This document shows positions 14,479 through 23,411 of a DNA stretch of 39,814 nt, one piece after another. Below the pieces are notes generated by a model. The model was not told the DNA's origin, did no database searches, and saw only the letters and a program-made list of their open reading frames with translations. Every line of letters begins with the position of its first letter. Positions within the stretch are counted from its first letter, which is position 1. This stretch comes from Anaeromyxobacter oryzisoli (GTDB lineage: Bacteria > Myxococcota > Myxococcia > Myxococcales > Anaeromyxobacteraceae), in assembly GCF_022690765.1 (NCBI RefSeq), contig NZ_JALCZA010000042.1, positions 1 through 39,814 on the forward strand. The letters run 5' to 3'. A program made the position numbers and the translations under genes.

Positions 14479-16647
14479 TCAGCGCGCGTGGGGGTCGCCG
14501 TCGGGCCGCGGCGCGGGCGCGCCCGCGGCGGCGTGGACGTCGCCCTGGCCCGCGCAGCTCCCCGGGTGCGCCGCCGCGTGCTCGCGCTCCGCCGCCGCCT
14601 GGGCCCGGCGCGCCCGTTCGCGCTCGCGCTCCCGCTCCTGGTACCGGCGGATCGCGAACGAGAGGATCTCGCCGATGAGCCCGCGGTACTCGATCCCCGC
14701 CGCCTGGGCGATGAGCACGAGGTCGGACCACCCGGGCGAGAGCCCGGGCAGCGGGTTGCACTCGATGAAGTAGATGCGTCCCTCGGCGTCCATCCGGAAG
14801 TCCAGCCGCGCCACGTCGCGGCAGCCGAGCGCGGTGAAGCACTCGCGCGCGGCCCGCTCGAGCCGGTCGAGCTCCCTCGGCGAGAGCTTCGCCGGGACCT
14901 CGTAGCGGATCTCCTCGCTCCAGTCCTGCTTCATCTCGAACGAGTAGATCGGGGTCGGGTCGGACGCGTCGAGGAACACGATCTCCATGGGCGGGAGCAC
15001 GCGGGGCCGGCGCTCGCCGAGGAGGCCCACGGTGAACTCGCGCCCCGCGACGTAGCTCTCGACGAGCGCCGGCTGCCGGTACTTCGAGATGAGCTCGCGG
15101 GCGACGTCCCGGAGCTCGTCCTCGTCCCGGACGACGGACTTCCGCGTCACGCCCTTGCTCGTCCCCTCGGCGACCGGCTTCACGAGGAGCGGGAAGGACA
15201 GCTCGCGCGGGAGCCGCTCCTTGCCGGTGTGGAGCACCGTGTAGTCCGGCGTGAGGATCCCGTGCGTGCGGACCATCCGCTTGGCGAGCGCCTTGTCGAG
15301 CGAGACGGACAGCGCGGCGGGATCGGAGCCGGTGTAGGGGATGTCGAGCAGCTCGAGGAGCGACGGGACCTGGGCCTCGCGGCTGCGCCCCTTGAACCCC
15401 TCGGCGATGTTGAACACCACGTCCACCGGCGTCGAGGCGAGCACCACGGGGAGATCCTGGCTCGCCTCGAGGTCCACCACCTCGTGGCCCCAGCTCGTGA
15501 TCGCCTCCCGGATCGCCTGGAGCGTCTTCGGCGAGTCGTACTCGGCCTCGTCGTCCTGCTCGCCCGACGGATCCGGCGCCACCCGCTTCACGTTGAAGCT
15601 GAAGCCGACCTTGAGCCGCTCGGTCCGCCGCGGGCGCCCCCGGCGGGCGTTCCGCTCCACGATCCCCCAGCGCTCGACGGCGCTCCGGATCACCGCCCCG
15701 AGCACCGCGTCCTCGTGCAGCCCCTCGAGGGCGGCGGCGGCGTAGATGCCGGCGCCGGGCTCGAGCGACGGGAGCGCGTTGATCTCCAGGAAGTGGACCT
15801 GGCCGTCGTCGCCGAGCCGCAGGTCGATCCGGCCGAGATCGCGGATCCCGAGCTGGCGGTAGACGTCCTCGCAGATCCGCTGGATCCGCTCGGCCTGGTG
15901 CCGCCGCACCCTGGCGGGCGCGCGCACCGCGACGAGGCGGTCGAGCCGCGTCTTGAGGTCGTAGTCGTAGATCGCGTACCGGCGCTCCCCGGCCGCGGCC
16001 TCGTCGATCACGTACTCGACGGGCTGGAGGACGCCGTTGCGCTCCGGCGCCGCCGCCTCGAGGAACGGCACGGTGACGTCGCGCCCGACCACGAACTCCT
16101 CGACGAGCACGCCGGCCGGATACCGGGCCAGCGCCTCCGCGACCACCTCGTGCAGCCGGAGCGGATCCTCGACCACCGAGTCCTGCGTGATGCCCTTCGA
16201 GCTCCCCTCGAAGTTCGGCTTCACGATGACCGGGTAGCGGAGCGAGTTCACCTGCAGGTGCCGGACGTCCTCGAGGTACTGCCAGCGCGGCGTGGGCACC
16301 CCGTGCTGCGCGAGGACGAGCTTCGTGAGCTGCTTGTCGAGCGTGAGGGCGAGGGCGTAGGCGTCCGAGCCGGTGTACGGCATCCCGAGCTCGTCGAAGA
16401 GCCCCGGGAAGAACGCCTCGCGGAAGCGCCCCCGCCGCCCCTCGGCGGTGTTGAAGACGAGGTCCGGCCCGAACGCCTCGAGGCGCGCCACGGTGCGGGA
16501 GGCGGGGCCGGAGACCTCGATCCGCTCGACGCGGTGGCCGAGCCGCTCGATGCCGGCGGCGAGGGCGTCCACGGTCTCGCGGGTGTCGAACTCGGCCTCG
16601 TCCTCGGAGTCGGAGAGGCGGAGGTTATGGGTGAGCGCGATGCGCAT
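14479..16647 (-). CDS. Double ATP-grasp protein: two D-Ala-D-Ala ligase-like modules in tandem
   Basis: A 722-residue protein, twice the length of a D-Ala-D-Ala ligase (about 310-360), with two homologous modules joined near residue 335. Module 1 has NTAEG (about 66-70), MPYTGSD, K143 in IVKPNFEGSSKG, EEFVVGRDVTV and HFLEINALPSLEPG. Module 2 has FNIAEGFKGRSREAQVPS, IPYTGSD, K489 in LVKPVAEGTSKG, VESYVAGREFTV and FIECNPLPGLSPG. Both keep the ATP-binding lysine and Mg-binding Glu/Asn, so both may be active. The final 35 residues are a disordered-looking RERERERARRAQ/Ala/His tail. It may ligate two amino acids in sequence, but substrates are unknown and it need not act in peptidoglycan. It is the last gene of the minus-strand run, 72 bases after the RDD gene. 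Confidence 0.85.
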   Translation of the reverse strand: MRIALTHNLRLSDSEDEAEFDTRETVDALAAGIERLGHRVERIEVSGPASRTVARLEAFGPDLVFNTAEGRRGRFREAFFPGLFDELGMPYTGSDAYALALTLDKQLTKLVLAQHGVPTPRWQYLEDVRHLQVNSLRYPVIVKPNFEGSSKGITQDSVVEDPLRLHEVVAEALARYPAGVLVEEFVVGRDVTVPFLEAAAPERNGVLQPVEYVIDEAAAGERRYAIYDYDLKTRLDRLVAVRAPARVRRHQAERIQRICEDVYRQLGIRDLGRIDLRLGDDGQVHFLEINALPSLEPGAGIYAAAALEGLHEDAVLGAVIRSAVERWGIVERNARRGRPRRTERLKVGFSFNVKRVAPDPSGEQDDEAEYDSPKTLQAIREAITSWGHEVVDLEASQDLPVVLASTPVDVVFNIAEGFKGRSREAQVPSLLELLDIPYTGSDPAALSVSLDKALAKRMVRTHGILTPDYTVLHTGKERLPRELSFPLLVKPVAEGTSKGVTRKSVVRDEDELRDVARELISKYRQPALVESYVAGREFTVGLLGERRPRVLPPMEIVFLDASDPTPIYSFEMKQDWSEEIRYEVPAKLSPRELDRLERAARECFTALGCRDVARLDFRMDAEGRIYFIECNPLPGLSPGWSDLVLIAQAAGIEYRGLIGEILSFAIRRYQERERERERARRAQAAAEREHAAAHPGSCAGQGDVHAAAGAPAPRPDGDPHAR

Positions 16648-16719
16648 CTCGGACGGACCTCGGCCGCCCCGCGGCGCGGGCGCGACCTCGTCGGACGACG
16701 GAGCGGCGTGGTGGGGGCT

Positions 16720-17259
16720 TCATGCGGCCGCGCGCTGCGGGGCGCGGGAGGCGCTCGCCGAGGGCGGGGGCGGCGCCGGGGTGACGCCCGCCCCGAGGTC
16801 GGTGGCCACGACGTCTCCCTTGGCGAGGACCTTCGCGTCCACGACCTGCGTGTCGGCGAAGATGTCGCCGATGCGGATGCCGAGGCGATCGGTGAAGATC
16901 ATGTACGCCTCGAACGCGACGATGGGCACGCCGGCGACGAACAGGACGGGCCACAGGAGCGGCACGGACCAGAACACCGCCACGAGCGCGAAGGACGCGT
17001 TCCGCAGCATCGACTCGTAGTAGCCGGCCGGGGCGCGTCGGGGCACCACCACCGCGCGCACGCCGAAGACCTTCTTGCCGACGGACTGGCCCTGGAACAG
17101 CCCGTCGGCGACGAGCAGGTACGTCGCCGCGAGGATGGGGCCGAGCTGGTAGATCTGCGCGAGCGCGAACGCGATGGTGAAGTCCACGAGGCGGGCGAGC
17201 CCCCGCAGCGTGAGGTCCGCCTTCGGATACGGGCTCCCCTCTGGCCGCGCATCGCGCAT
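16720..17259 (-). CDS. RDD-family membrane protein
   Basis: A 179-residue inner-membrane protein. Three or four hydrophobic segments are visible: LVDFTIAFALAQIYQLG, PILAATYLLVADGLFQG, LRNASFALVAVFWSVPLLW and PVLFVAGVPIVAFEAYMIF. The RDD hallmarks are RLVDF in the first segment, GQSVGKKVFGVRAVV in the loop and DRLGIRIGDIFADTQVV near the end. The Pro/Ala-rich tail looks disordered. RDD proteins are of mixed or unknown function; some act as cation antiporters. ATG 17259 has GGGGGTGAC just upstream and lies 2 bases after the stop of the DUF4177-like gene, so translation is probably coupled. Confidence 0.82.
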   Translation of the reverse strand: MRDARPEGSPYPKADLTLRGLARLVDFTIAFALAQIYQLGPILAATYLLVADGLFQGQSVGKKVFGVRAVVVPRRAPAGYYESMLRNASFALVAVFWSVPLLWPVLFVAGVPIVAFEAYMIFTDRLGIRIGDIFADTQVVDAKVLAKGDVVATDLGAGVTPAPPPPSASASRAPQRAAA

Positions 17260-17261
17260 CG

Positions 17262-17513
17262 TCACCCCCGCCCGACGCTCGGCGCCCGGCCGGGCGGCTC
17301 TCCGCGCACGAAGAACAGGTACGCGAGCGCCGGCCGGTGCGAGCCCTCGCGCATCACGAAGTGGATCGACTCGAAGGAGAACCCCTCGGCCGTCCACTCG
17401 TTCAGGGCGCGCTCGAGCGTCTCGTCGGCGACCGGCGAGACCTCGACGACCTTGTACCCCTGGACGGGCGGAGGGTCCGCTTCACCCGGTGCCCGCCGGA
17501 GGGGGGACGTCAC
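17262..17513 (-). CDS. DUF4177-like small protein
   Basis: An 83-residue protein. The core [20 protein letters not shown] then [17 protein letters not shown] and LAYLFFVRG matches the compact DUF4177-type fold, whose members open YKVVE and carry an alpha-helix with NEW/AEGW. Function is unknown. GTG 17513 overlaps the hemB stop in a GTGA junction, and its own stop is 2 bases before the RDD start, so hemB, this gene and the RDD gene look translationally coupled. Confidence 0.75.
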   Translation of the reverse strand: MTSPLRRAPGEADPPPVQGYKVVEVSPVADETLERALNEWTAEGFSFESIHFVMREGSHRPALAYLFFVRGEPPGRAPSVGRG

Positions 17514-18535
17514 CGCTTCTTCCCCGAGAGGAGCTGGGCGGCGTGCTTCGCGTAGTAGGTGAGCACGAGGTCCGCGCCGGCGCGCCGGCAGCAGAGGAGC
17601 GTCTCGAGCACCACCCGGTCCTCGTCGATCCAGCCGCGCTCCGCGGCGGCCTTGATCATCGCGTACTCGCCGGACACGTGGTACGCGGCGGTCGGGACGT
17701 TCACCCGGTCGCGGACGAGGCGGAGGATGTCGAGGTACGGCACGGCGGGCTTCACCATCACCATGTCCGCGCCCTCCGCCAGATCGAGCTCGACCTCGCG
17801 GAGCGCCTCCCGCCAGTTCGCGGGATCCATCTGGTAGCCCTTGCGGTCCTTGGGGATGCCCGCCCCCTCCCGCGGCGCGCTCTCGGCGGCGTCGCGGAAC
17901 GGTCCGTAGAACGCCCCCGCGAACTTCGCGGCGTAGGAGAGGATCGGCACGTCCTGGTAGCCGGCCTCGTCGAGGGTCGCGCGGATCGCGGCGACGCGCC
18001 CGTCCATCATGTCCGACGGCGCCACGACGTCGGCGCCGGCCTTCGCGTGGGCGAGGGCCTCCTTCGCGAGGAGCGGCAGGGTGGCGTCGTTGTCCACCCC
18101 GAGGTCCTGGCCCGGCCCGCCGGCCCGCGGCGCCTTCAGGATCCCGCAGTGGCCGTGGTCGGTGTACTCGCACATGCAGACGTCGGTCATCACCACCATG
18201 CCCGGGACCCGCTCCTTCAGGGCCCGGATCGCCTGCGGGATGATGCCGTCGTCGGCGTACGCCTCGGTGCCCTGGGCGTCCTTGTGCTCCGGGATCCCGA
18301 AGAGGATCACCGATCGGACGCCCGCCTCGTACCCTTCCTGCACCTCGGCCACGAGCTCGTCCACCGAGAGCTGGAAGACCCCGGGCATGCTCTTCACCGG
18401 GTTGCGGACCCGCTCCCCGGGGACGGCGAACAGCGGCCAGATCAGGTCGTCGGGGGCGAGGTGCGTCTCGCGCACGAGGCTGCGGAGGGCCTCGGTGCGG
18501 CGCATGCGGCGGGGGCGTTCCTGGGGGAAGGGCAT
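17510..18535 (-). CDS. hemB: Delta-aminolevulinic acid dehydratase (porphobilinogen synthase)
   Basis: A 341-residue protein of standard length. It condenses two 5-aminolevulinate molecules into porphobilinogen in heme, siroheme and cobalamin synthesis. The active-site lysines are K204 in [15 protein letters not shown] and K262 in [12 protein letters not shown]. The zinc site C120/C122/C130 in [15 protein letters not shown] is intact, so this is the zinc-dependent type. The start at ATG 18535 precedes the family's [13 protein letters not shown]. It lies 72 bases downstream of the DUF1015 gene and overlaps the DUF4177-like gene. Heme supply fits the c-type cytochrome encoded nearby. Confidence 0.97.
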   Translation of the reverse strand: MPFPQERPRRMRRTEALRSLVRETHLAPDDLIWPLFAVPGERVRNPVKSMPGVFQLSVDELVAEVQEGYEAGVRSVILFGIPEHKDAQGTEAYADDGIIPQAIRALKERVPGMVVMTDVCMCEYTDHGHCGILKAPRAGGPGQDLGVDNDATLPLLAKEALAHAKAGADVVAPSDMMDGRVAAIRATLDEAGYQDVPILSYAAKFAGAFYGPFRDAAESAPREGAGIPKDRKGYQMDPANWREALREVELDLAEGADMVMVKPAVPYLDILRLVRDRVNVPTAAYHVSGEYAMIKAAAERGWIDEDRVVLETLLCCRRAGADLVLTYYAKHAAQLLSGKKR

Positions 18536-18607
18536 GTGCGTCTTCTAGCGCACTCGGGCGTGACAGTGAAGGCGCGCCAGGGCGCGGGGCCGGTCCCTGG
18601 GGCGCCC

Positions 18608-19954
18608 CTAGGGCGCCTCCCGCGGGTCCACCTCGCGCATGACGAGGCCGGACTGGAGGCGCGGGTAGAAGTAGGTGCTCTTCTGCGGCATCGTCTCGCC
18701 CGCGTCCCCGATGGCCTGGACCTGCCACATGGGCGTCGGGTTCAGCAGGAAGCCGACCGGGTGCTCGCCCGAGAGGACGCGGTTCACGGCCTCCCCCGCG
18801 TCGCGGACGTAGGTGACGTTCTCCTGGTTCGTGACGGCGCTCGGCGAGAGGCCGAGGAGGTGCTGCAGCACCGCCCCGTGGAGCACCGTCACGTCGAGCG
18901 CGCGGAGCGTGTCGTTCCTCGGGAGCTCGGCGGCCTCGAGGTCCGCGTCGTCGCGGAGCGTGAGGATCCGCGCCTTCTGGTCCTCGTGCGTCACCATCAG
19001 GAACGCGATGGACTTGCCGCCGTGCTCGGCGAGCCTCGAGATCGCCCAGGCCCGCCCGGAGGCGCGGTGGAGGTCCTCCGGGAGCGTCTCGACCGTGAAG
19101 AAGCGCGAGAGCGCCTCGAGGAACGCGGGGAGCGAGAAGTCCTTGAGGCCGAAGAGCAGCCGGTGCGTCGGGAAGAGGATGAGCCCCGGATCGCTCATGG
19201 GGCAGAGGAAGAAGAGCGCGTAGTGGTGCCCCCCGTCGCGGGGCAGGGTCGGCTCGGCCGCGTCGAGGAGCCGCTCGTACTCGAGGCAGGTCTCGTACCG
19301 GTGGTGACCGTCGGCGATGATGATCCGCTCGCTCGCGGTGAGCGCCCGGAAGGCCGCGACGGCCTCCGGGGCGTCCACGCGCCAGAGCCGGTGGTGCACC
19401 CCGTCGTCGGTGTCCACCTCCGCGGCGGGCTCGTGCCCCGCGGTGAACTCGTCGAACGCGCGGGCGGTGGCGCGCGCCTCGTCCCGGTACAGCCCGAGCA
19501 GCGGCGACAGGTTCGCCTTCACCGCCTTGAGCAGCTCGAGGCGGTCGGCCTTGGGCGCGGCGAGCGTCTTCTCGTGCGGGACGATGACCCCCTCCCCGAA
19601 CGCGTGGAGGCGGACCGCGGCCATGAACCCGCGCCGCCGCACGTGCCGGCCGTCGGGGGCCCAGAAGCTCTGCTCGAGGGGGTAGAACGACGGGGCCGGA
19701 TCGCGGCGGAGGATCCCCTGCTGCCGCCAGCGCGCCCAGTGCTCGGCCGCGCGCGTGTACTTGTTGGAGAGGGGGCCGTCGCCGGGGCGGTCTTCACCTA
19801 CCGTGACGTGGACCACGTTGTCCGGGCTCCGGCGGAGCAGCTCGTCGCGCTGCTCGATGGAGACGAGATCGTACGGCGGAGCGAGGAGCAGCCCCAGCGC
19901 CCGCCCCCGAGAGGCTGCGTACCGGGTGCCGCGGAAGGGGACGATCTCCGCCAT
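18608..19954 (-). CDS. DUF1015-family protein
   Basis: A 448-residue cytoplasmic protein. It opens AEIVPFRGTRYAASRGRAL then LLAPPYDLVS, continues with NVVHVTVGED and YPLEQSFW, and has the family's best-known block IIIADGHHRYETCLEYERL followed by a YALFFLCPMSDPGL strand; near the end come GFLLNPTPMWQVQAI and KSTYFYPRLQSGLVM. DUF1015 proteins are often annotated as putative HTH or SpoOJ/ParA-adjacent proteins, but no activity is established. The stop-to-start distance from tsaC is 12 bases, so the pair is co-transcribed, a linkage that may hint at tRNA or serine metabolism but proves nothing. Confidence 0.9.
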   Translation of the reverse strand: MAEIVPFRGTRYAASRGRALGLLLAPPYDLVSIEQRDELLRRSPDNVVHVTVGEDRPGDGPLSNKYTRAAEHWARWRQQGILRRDPAPSFYPLEQSFWAPDGRHVRRRGFMAAVRLHAFGEGVIVPHEKTLAAPKADRLELLKAVKANLSPLLGLYRDEARATARAFDEFTAGHEPAAEVDTDDGVHHRLWRVDAPEAVAAFRALTASERIIIADGHHRYETCLEYERLLDAAEPTLPRDGGHHYALFFLCPMSDPGLILFPTHRLLFGLKDFSLPAFLEALSRFFTVETLPEDLHRASGRAWAISRLAEHGGKSIAFLMVTHEDQKARILTLRDDADLEAAELPRNDTLRALDVTVLHGAVLQHLLGLSPSAVTNQENVTYVRDAGEAVNRVLSGEHPVGFLLNPTPMWQVQAIGDAGETMPQKSTYFYPRLQSGLVMREVDPREAP

Positions 19955-19966
19955 GGGGCTGGGACC

Positions 19967-20602
19967 CTAGATCACGGCCCCGTCCGGTGCAAGGCGACGT
20001 GAGAGCGCGTCGAGCACGGCCTCGAACGCGACCGCGCCGGCCCGCACCAGCCGGACGGCGTCCCCCTCGACCGCCACGATCGTGCTGGGGAGCCCGCCGG
20101 GCGTCGGGCCCGCGTCGAGCACGTGGTCGACGCGCCCCCGGAGCGTCCGATCGAGCGCCGCGACGCGGTCCGGTGGCGGACCGCCGGAGAGGTTCGCGGA
20201 CGTCGAGACGAGGGCTCCCCCCGCGGCCGCGGCGAGGGCGCGGGCGACCTCGCTGCCGGGGATCCGGAGGGCCACCGTGCCCGTGCCCGCGTGGATGGCG
20301 GGGTGCACTCCGGGTCGCGCCGGCAGGACGATCGTGAGCGGACCCGGCCACAGCCGGTCGGCCAGCCGGACGGCGGCGCCCTCGAGGCGCGCCACCGCCG
20401 CGACCTGGGCCCGATCCGCCGCGACGAGCGGGAGCGGCTTCCCCTCCGGCCGGAGCTTCGCACGGGCGAGCCGCTCGAGCGCCTCGCCCGCGCTGGCGAG
20501 CGCCCCCAGCCCGTAGAAGGTCTCGGTCGGGTACACGACGATCCCGCCCGCGCGCAGCACCGCGGCGGCCTGCTCGACGCGACTGGCGAGCTCGGGTTCC
20601 AT
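19967..20602 (-). CDS. tsaC: L-threonylcarbamoyladenylate synthase (TsaC/YrdC/Sua5 family)
   Basis: A 211-residue, single-domain protein. It makes threonylcarbamoyl-AMP from threonine, bicarbonate and ATP, the first step of the t6A modification at position 37 of ANN-decoding tRNAs. Family motifs: GGIVVYPTETFYGLGA, AKLRPEGKPLPLV, LWPGPLTIVLPA, VALRIPGSEVARAL and VSTSANLSG. The protein ends after the YrdC domain, so it lacks the C-terminal Sua5 domain. ATG 20602 is chosen over an upstream GTG at 20638 because it fits the family start; its GGAGG sits unusually close to the ATG. Confidence 0.93.
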   Translation of the reverse strand: MEPELASRVEQAAAVLRAGGIVVYPTETFYGLGALASAGEALERLARAKLRPEGKPLPLVAADRAQVAAVARLEGAAVRLADRLWPGPLTIVLPARPGVHPAIHAGTGTVALRIPGSEVARALAAAAGGALVSTSANLSGGPPPDRVAALDRTLRGRVDHVLDAGPTPGGLPSTIVAVEGDAVRLVRAGAVAFEAVLDALSRRLAPDGAVI

Positions 20603-20678
20603 CCTCCGCCATCTTAACGCCCGAACGGGCGCGCGCACGGGCGGGCCAGGGCGCGCCTGCGTCGCGCGGTCTCGCGCG

Positions 20679-21761
20679 TCACCGCGCCCGGCGCACCACG
20701 ACCACGCCCACCACGAGGAGCAGGAGGTTCGGCCCCCACTGGGCGAGCCACGGCGTGAGGCGGCCGGACATCCCGAGCGCCTCCCCGACGCCCTGGAGCG
20801 ACCAGAACACGAGCGACACGCCGACCGCCTCCACCAGGGCGACGGCGACGTGGCCCTTGCGGTTCGCGCGGAGCGCGAGGGCGACGGCGAGGAGCACGCC
20901 GGGGACGGCGGCGAACGGGTACGCGAGCCGGCCGTAGCGCTCGAGCTCGAACTCGACCACCGGCAGGCCGAGGTGGCGGCGGATCGCGATCTGTCGCAGC
21001 AGCGTGAGCCAGCGCATCTGGGCCGGGCGCCCCGGGACGACCGAGAAGGACTCCGGCGGCTCGTCGAAGCGGTAGCGGCGCGCCGGCGCCTGCTCCAGGG
21101 TCATCCGGCCGTCCAGCTCGAAGCGCCGGTCCTGCACGTCCTCGAGGACCCACGCGTCGCCCTCGGGCCGCATCCGCGCGGCGTCGATCCGGCGCGCCAC
21201 GGTGAACTCCGGCGAGAGCTCGAGGATCGTCGCGCGCTCGAAGCCGCCGCCGGGCAGGTTCCCGCGCAGGTGGTAGACGTGCCGCCCGTCCTGGCCCCGG
21301 AACCAGCGCTTCGGCTCCCGCGCCGCCAGGTACCTCCGCAGGTCGCCGCCGCGCCCGAACCGCTTCGCGGTGATCTCCTCGGCGCGATCCGCGGCGCGCA
21401 CGCCCACCACGTCGTTCAGGACGACCAGGGCGACGCCGGACAGGATCGCGACCGCGAGGATCGGCACCGCGATCCGCCACGGCCCGAGCCCGACGGCCCG
21501 CATGGCCGTGTACTCGCGCGTCTGCCGGAACGTCGAGGTCGCGATGGACGCGCCGAGCAGCATCGCGGCCGGGGCGACCAGGTAGACGACCCCCGCCGCC
21601 TTGTTCGCGTACAGCTCGAGGACGGCGGGGAACCAGCCCGGCCCGGTGAACGAGGCGGCGTTGTCCACGAAGTCCACGGCGAGGAAGATCCCGACCACGC
21701 CGACCAGGGCGCCGAGGAACGCGCCGAGCGTCCGCCAGGCGACGTACCGGAGGAGGATCAC
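20679..21761 (-). CDS. lptG: LPS export ABC transporter permease LptG
   Basis: A 360-residue inner-membrane protein. Three N-terminal helices (residues about 10-110), a periplasmic beta-jellyroll domain (about 115-270, including AREPKRWFRGQDGRHVYHL) and three C-terminal helices (from YPFAAVPGVLLAVALAL) give the LptF/G architecture. With LptF and the ATPase LptB it extracts lipopolysaccharide from the inner membrane and passes it to LptC/LptA. GTG 21761 overlaps the lptF stop in a GTGA junction, so synthesis is probably coupled for 1:1 assembly. The TREYTAMRAVGL stretch is the coupling-helix region typical of the permease. Confidence 0.93.
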   Translation of the reverse strand: MILLRYVAWRTLGAFLGALVGVVGIFLAVDFVDNAASFTGPGWFPAVLELYANKAAGVVYLVAPAAMLLGASIATSTFRQTREYTAMRAVGLGPWRIAVPILAVAILSGVALVVLNDVVGVRAADRAEEITAKRFGRGGDLRRYLAAREPKRWFRGQDGRHVYHLRGNLPGGGFERATILELSPEFTVARRIDAARMRPEGDAWVLEDVQDRRFELDGRMTLEQAPARRYRFDEPPESFSVVPGRPAQMRWLTLLRQIAIRRHLGLPVVEFELERYGRLAYPFAAVPGVLLAVALALRANRKGHVAVALVEAVGVSLVFWSLQGVGEALGMSGRLTPWLAQWGPNLLLLVVGVVVVRRAR

Positions 21762-22888
21762 CGCACCGCCCCCGCCCCGCGGTGAGCCATGAGGCCCACG
21801 AGGAGGAGGCCCACCGCGCCGAGGATCGCGTTCGGCAGCTCGAGGCCGACCATCGGCGAGAGGCTCCCGCGCTGCACCAGCACCTCGCCGCCGCGGAGGA
21901 GGAGGTAGTGGGCGACGATGACGAGGAAGGTCGCCCCGACGCCGAAGGCGCGGCCGCCGCGGCGGTTCGCGCCGAGGGGGACGGCGATGAACGCGAACGG
22001 GATCAGCACCAGCGCGGCGGAGAACTTGCGCTGCAGGAACCCCTCCCAGCGGTGGGCCTCCAGCTCCTTGCCCTGCGCCCGCGCCTCGGCGGCGAGCCGC
22101 TGGTAGTCGCCGATCGTCTGCTCGCGGGACGAGCGCGAGACGCCGTTCCGATCCGTGAGCGCGGTGCCGAGGCCGATGAGCATCCGCGCCCCGGAGAACT
22201 CGGCGAGCGCGTACTCGTCCGCGCCCTCCGCCGACGGCTGCTCCAGCTCGCGGTGCGCCTCCCCGTCCTCGAGCACGAGCTGCACGTCCTGCTGATCGCC
22301 GAAGGGGGCGAGCCGGCCGCGCCGCGCCAGCGCGAGCACCGGCGCGCCGGGGTTCGAGCGGTCGCTGATGAGGACGTTCTCCCAGCGGCCCCCGCTCGCG
22401 CGCTCCGCGTAGAGCGTGTAGCCCGGGATCTGGTCGTAGAACGTCCCGCCGCGGACGTCGTTCATCACGTTCCGCTTCACGATGTCGTTCATCCGCTGGC
22501 GGGCGAAGCGGAGCCCCGCGGGCTCGACCGAGAGCGACAGCCACCCGCCCACCACGGCGAGGATCGCCGCGAGCACGAGCGGGACGCGGACGAGCCGGGT
22601 GGGGGAGATCCCGGCGGCCCCGAGCGCCACCACCTCGCGATCCTCGGCCAGCCGGCCCACCCCGACGACCACGCCGAGCACGAACGCGATCGGGAGGACG
22701 AACCCGAGGAAGTACGGCAGCAGCGCCAGGATCACGAGGGCGACGTCGCGGAGCGACACGCCCGAGCCGAACAGGACCTTGGCCTGCCCGAGGATCTGCG
22801 TCGCCAGGAGGAGCTGCGTCAGGAAGAGCAGCGCCGCTCCGAAGGGGAGCAGGATCTCCTTCGCGAGGTAGCGGTCGAGGAGCCGCAC
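21758..22888 (-). CDS. lptF: LPS export ABC transporter permease LptF
   Basis: A 376-residue inner-membrane protein with the same architecture as LptG: helices at about 12-35, 45-80 and 95-120, a periplasmic domain at about 125-290, and three helices at the end. Family motifs include LLDRYLAKEILLPFGAAL, LPYFLGFVLPIAFVLGVV, the coupling-helix stretch DREVVALGAAGISP, and RQRMNDIVKRNVMN. It pairs with LptG in the LptB2FG transporter of Gram-negative cells. The start is GTG 22888, 7 bases after the purE stop. lptA, lptB and lptC are not in the window. Confidence 0.93.
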   Translation of the reverse strand: MRLLDRYLAKEILLPFGAALLFLTQLLLATQILGQAKVLFGSGVSLRDVALVILALLPYFLGFVLPIAFVLGVVVGVGRLAEDREVVALGAAGISPTRLVRVPLVLAAILAVVGGWLSLSVEPAGLRFARQRMNDIVKRNVMNDVRGGTFYDQIPGYTLYAERASGGRWENVLISDRSNPGAPVLALARRGRLAPFGDQQDVQLVLEDGEAHRELEQPSAEGADEYALAEFSGARMLIGLGTALTDRNGVSRSSREQTIGDYQRLAAEARAQGKELEAHRWEGFLQRKFSAALVLIPFAFIAVPLGANRRGGRAFGVGATFLVIVAHYLLLRGGEVLVQRGSLSPMVGLELPNAILGAVGLLLVGLMAHRGAGAVR

Positions 22889-22895
22889 CCGGGGG

Positions 22896-23411
22896 TCATC
22901 CCTCCCCGCCCGAGAGCTTCGCCTGGAGGGCGGCGTCCTTCGCGAGGACCTGCTCGGCCATCCGCTGGCGCTGGGCGCGCACGCGGGCGGCGACCTCGGG
23001 ATCCTTGCGCGCGATGATCCGCGCCGCGAGCAGCCCCGCGTTGCGCGCGCCCGCCTTGCCGATCGCGAGCGTCCCGACCGGCACGCCCGAGGGCATCTGC
23101 ACGATCGCGAGCAGGGCGTCGAGGCCGCGGAGATCGCTCCCCGCGAGCGGGACCCCGAGCACCGGCAGCTCGGTCTCGGCCGCGCAGACGCCGGCGAGGT
23201 GGGCCGCGGCGCCGGCGCCGCAGATGAGCACCTCGATCCCGCGCCCGGCCGCCTCGCGGGCCAGGGTGCCGGTGCGCTCCGGCGTGCGGTGCGCGGAGGA
23301 GACGTGCACCTCCGACGCGATGCCCATCTCGTCGAGCGCCTTCCTCGCCTCCGACATCACCTCCCAGTCGGAGTCCGAGCCCATGAGGATGAGGACCCTT
23401 GCGTTCGTCAT
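22896..23411 (-). CDS. purE: N5-carboxyaminoimidazole ribonucleotide mutase PurE
   Basis: A 171-residue protein that rearranges N5-CAIR to CAIR, the sixth step of purine synthesis in bacteria that also have PurK. Motifs: LILMGSDSDWEVM, the catalytic VSSAHRTPER, LICGAGAAAHLAGVCA, VLGVPLAGSDLRGLDALLAI and QMPSGVPVGTLAIGKAGARN. No purK is in this window. ATG 23411 overlaps the purD stop in an ATGA junction, so translation is probably coupled. The last 30 residues are a charged helix common in this family. Confidence 0.95.
   Translation of the reverse strand: MTNARVLILMGSDSDWEVMSEARKALDEMGIASEVHVSSAHRTPERTGTLAREAAGRGIEVLICGAGAAAHLAGVCAAETELPVLGVPLAGSDLRGLDALLAIVQMPSGVPVGTLAIGKAGARNAGLLAARIIARKDPEVAARVRAQRQRMAEQVLAKDAALQAKLSGGEG

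Noticed and set aside
14488-20002. Very long plus-strand open frames opposite the ddl-like, hemB, DUF1015 and related genes
   Set aside because: They are shadows caused by extreme GC content. The minus-strand products are recognisable families, while the plus-strand translations are Arg/Glu/Leu/His-rich and family-less.
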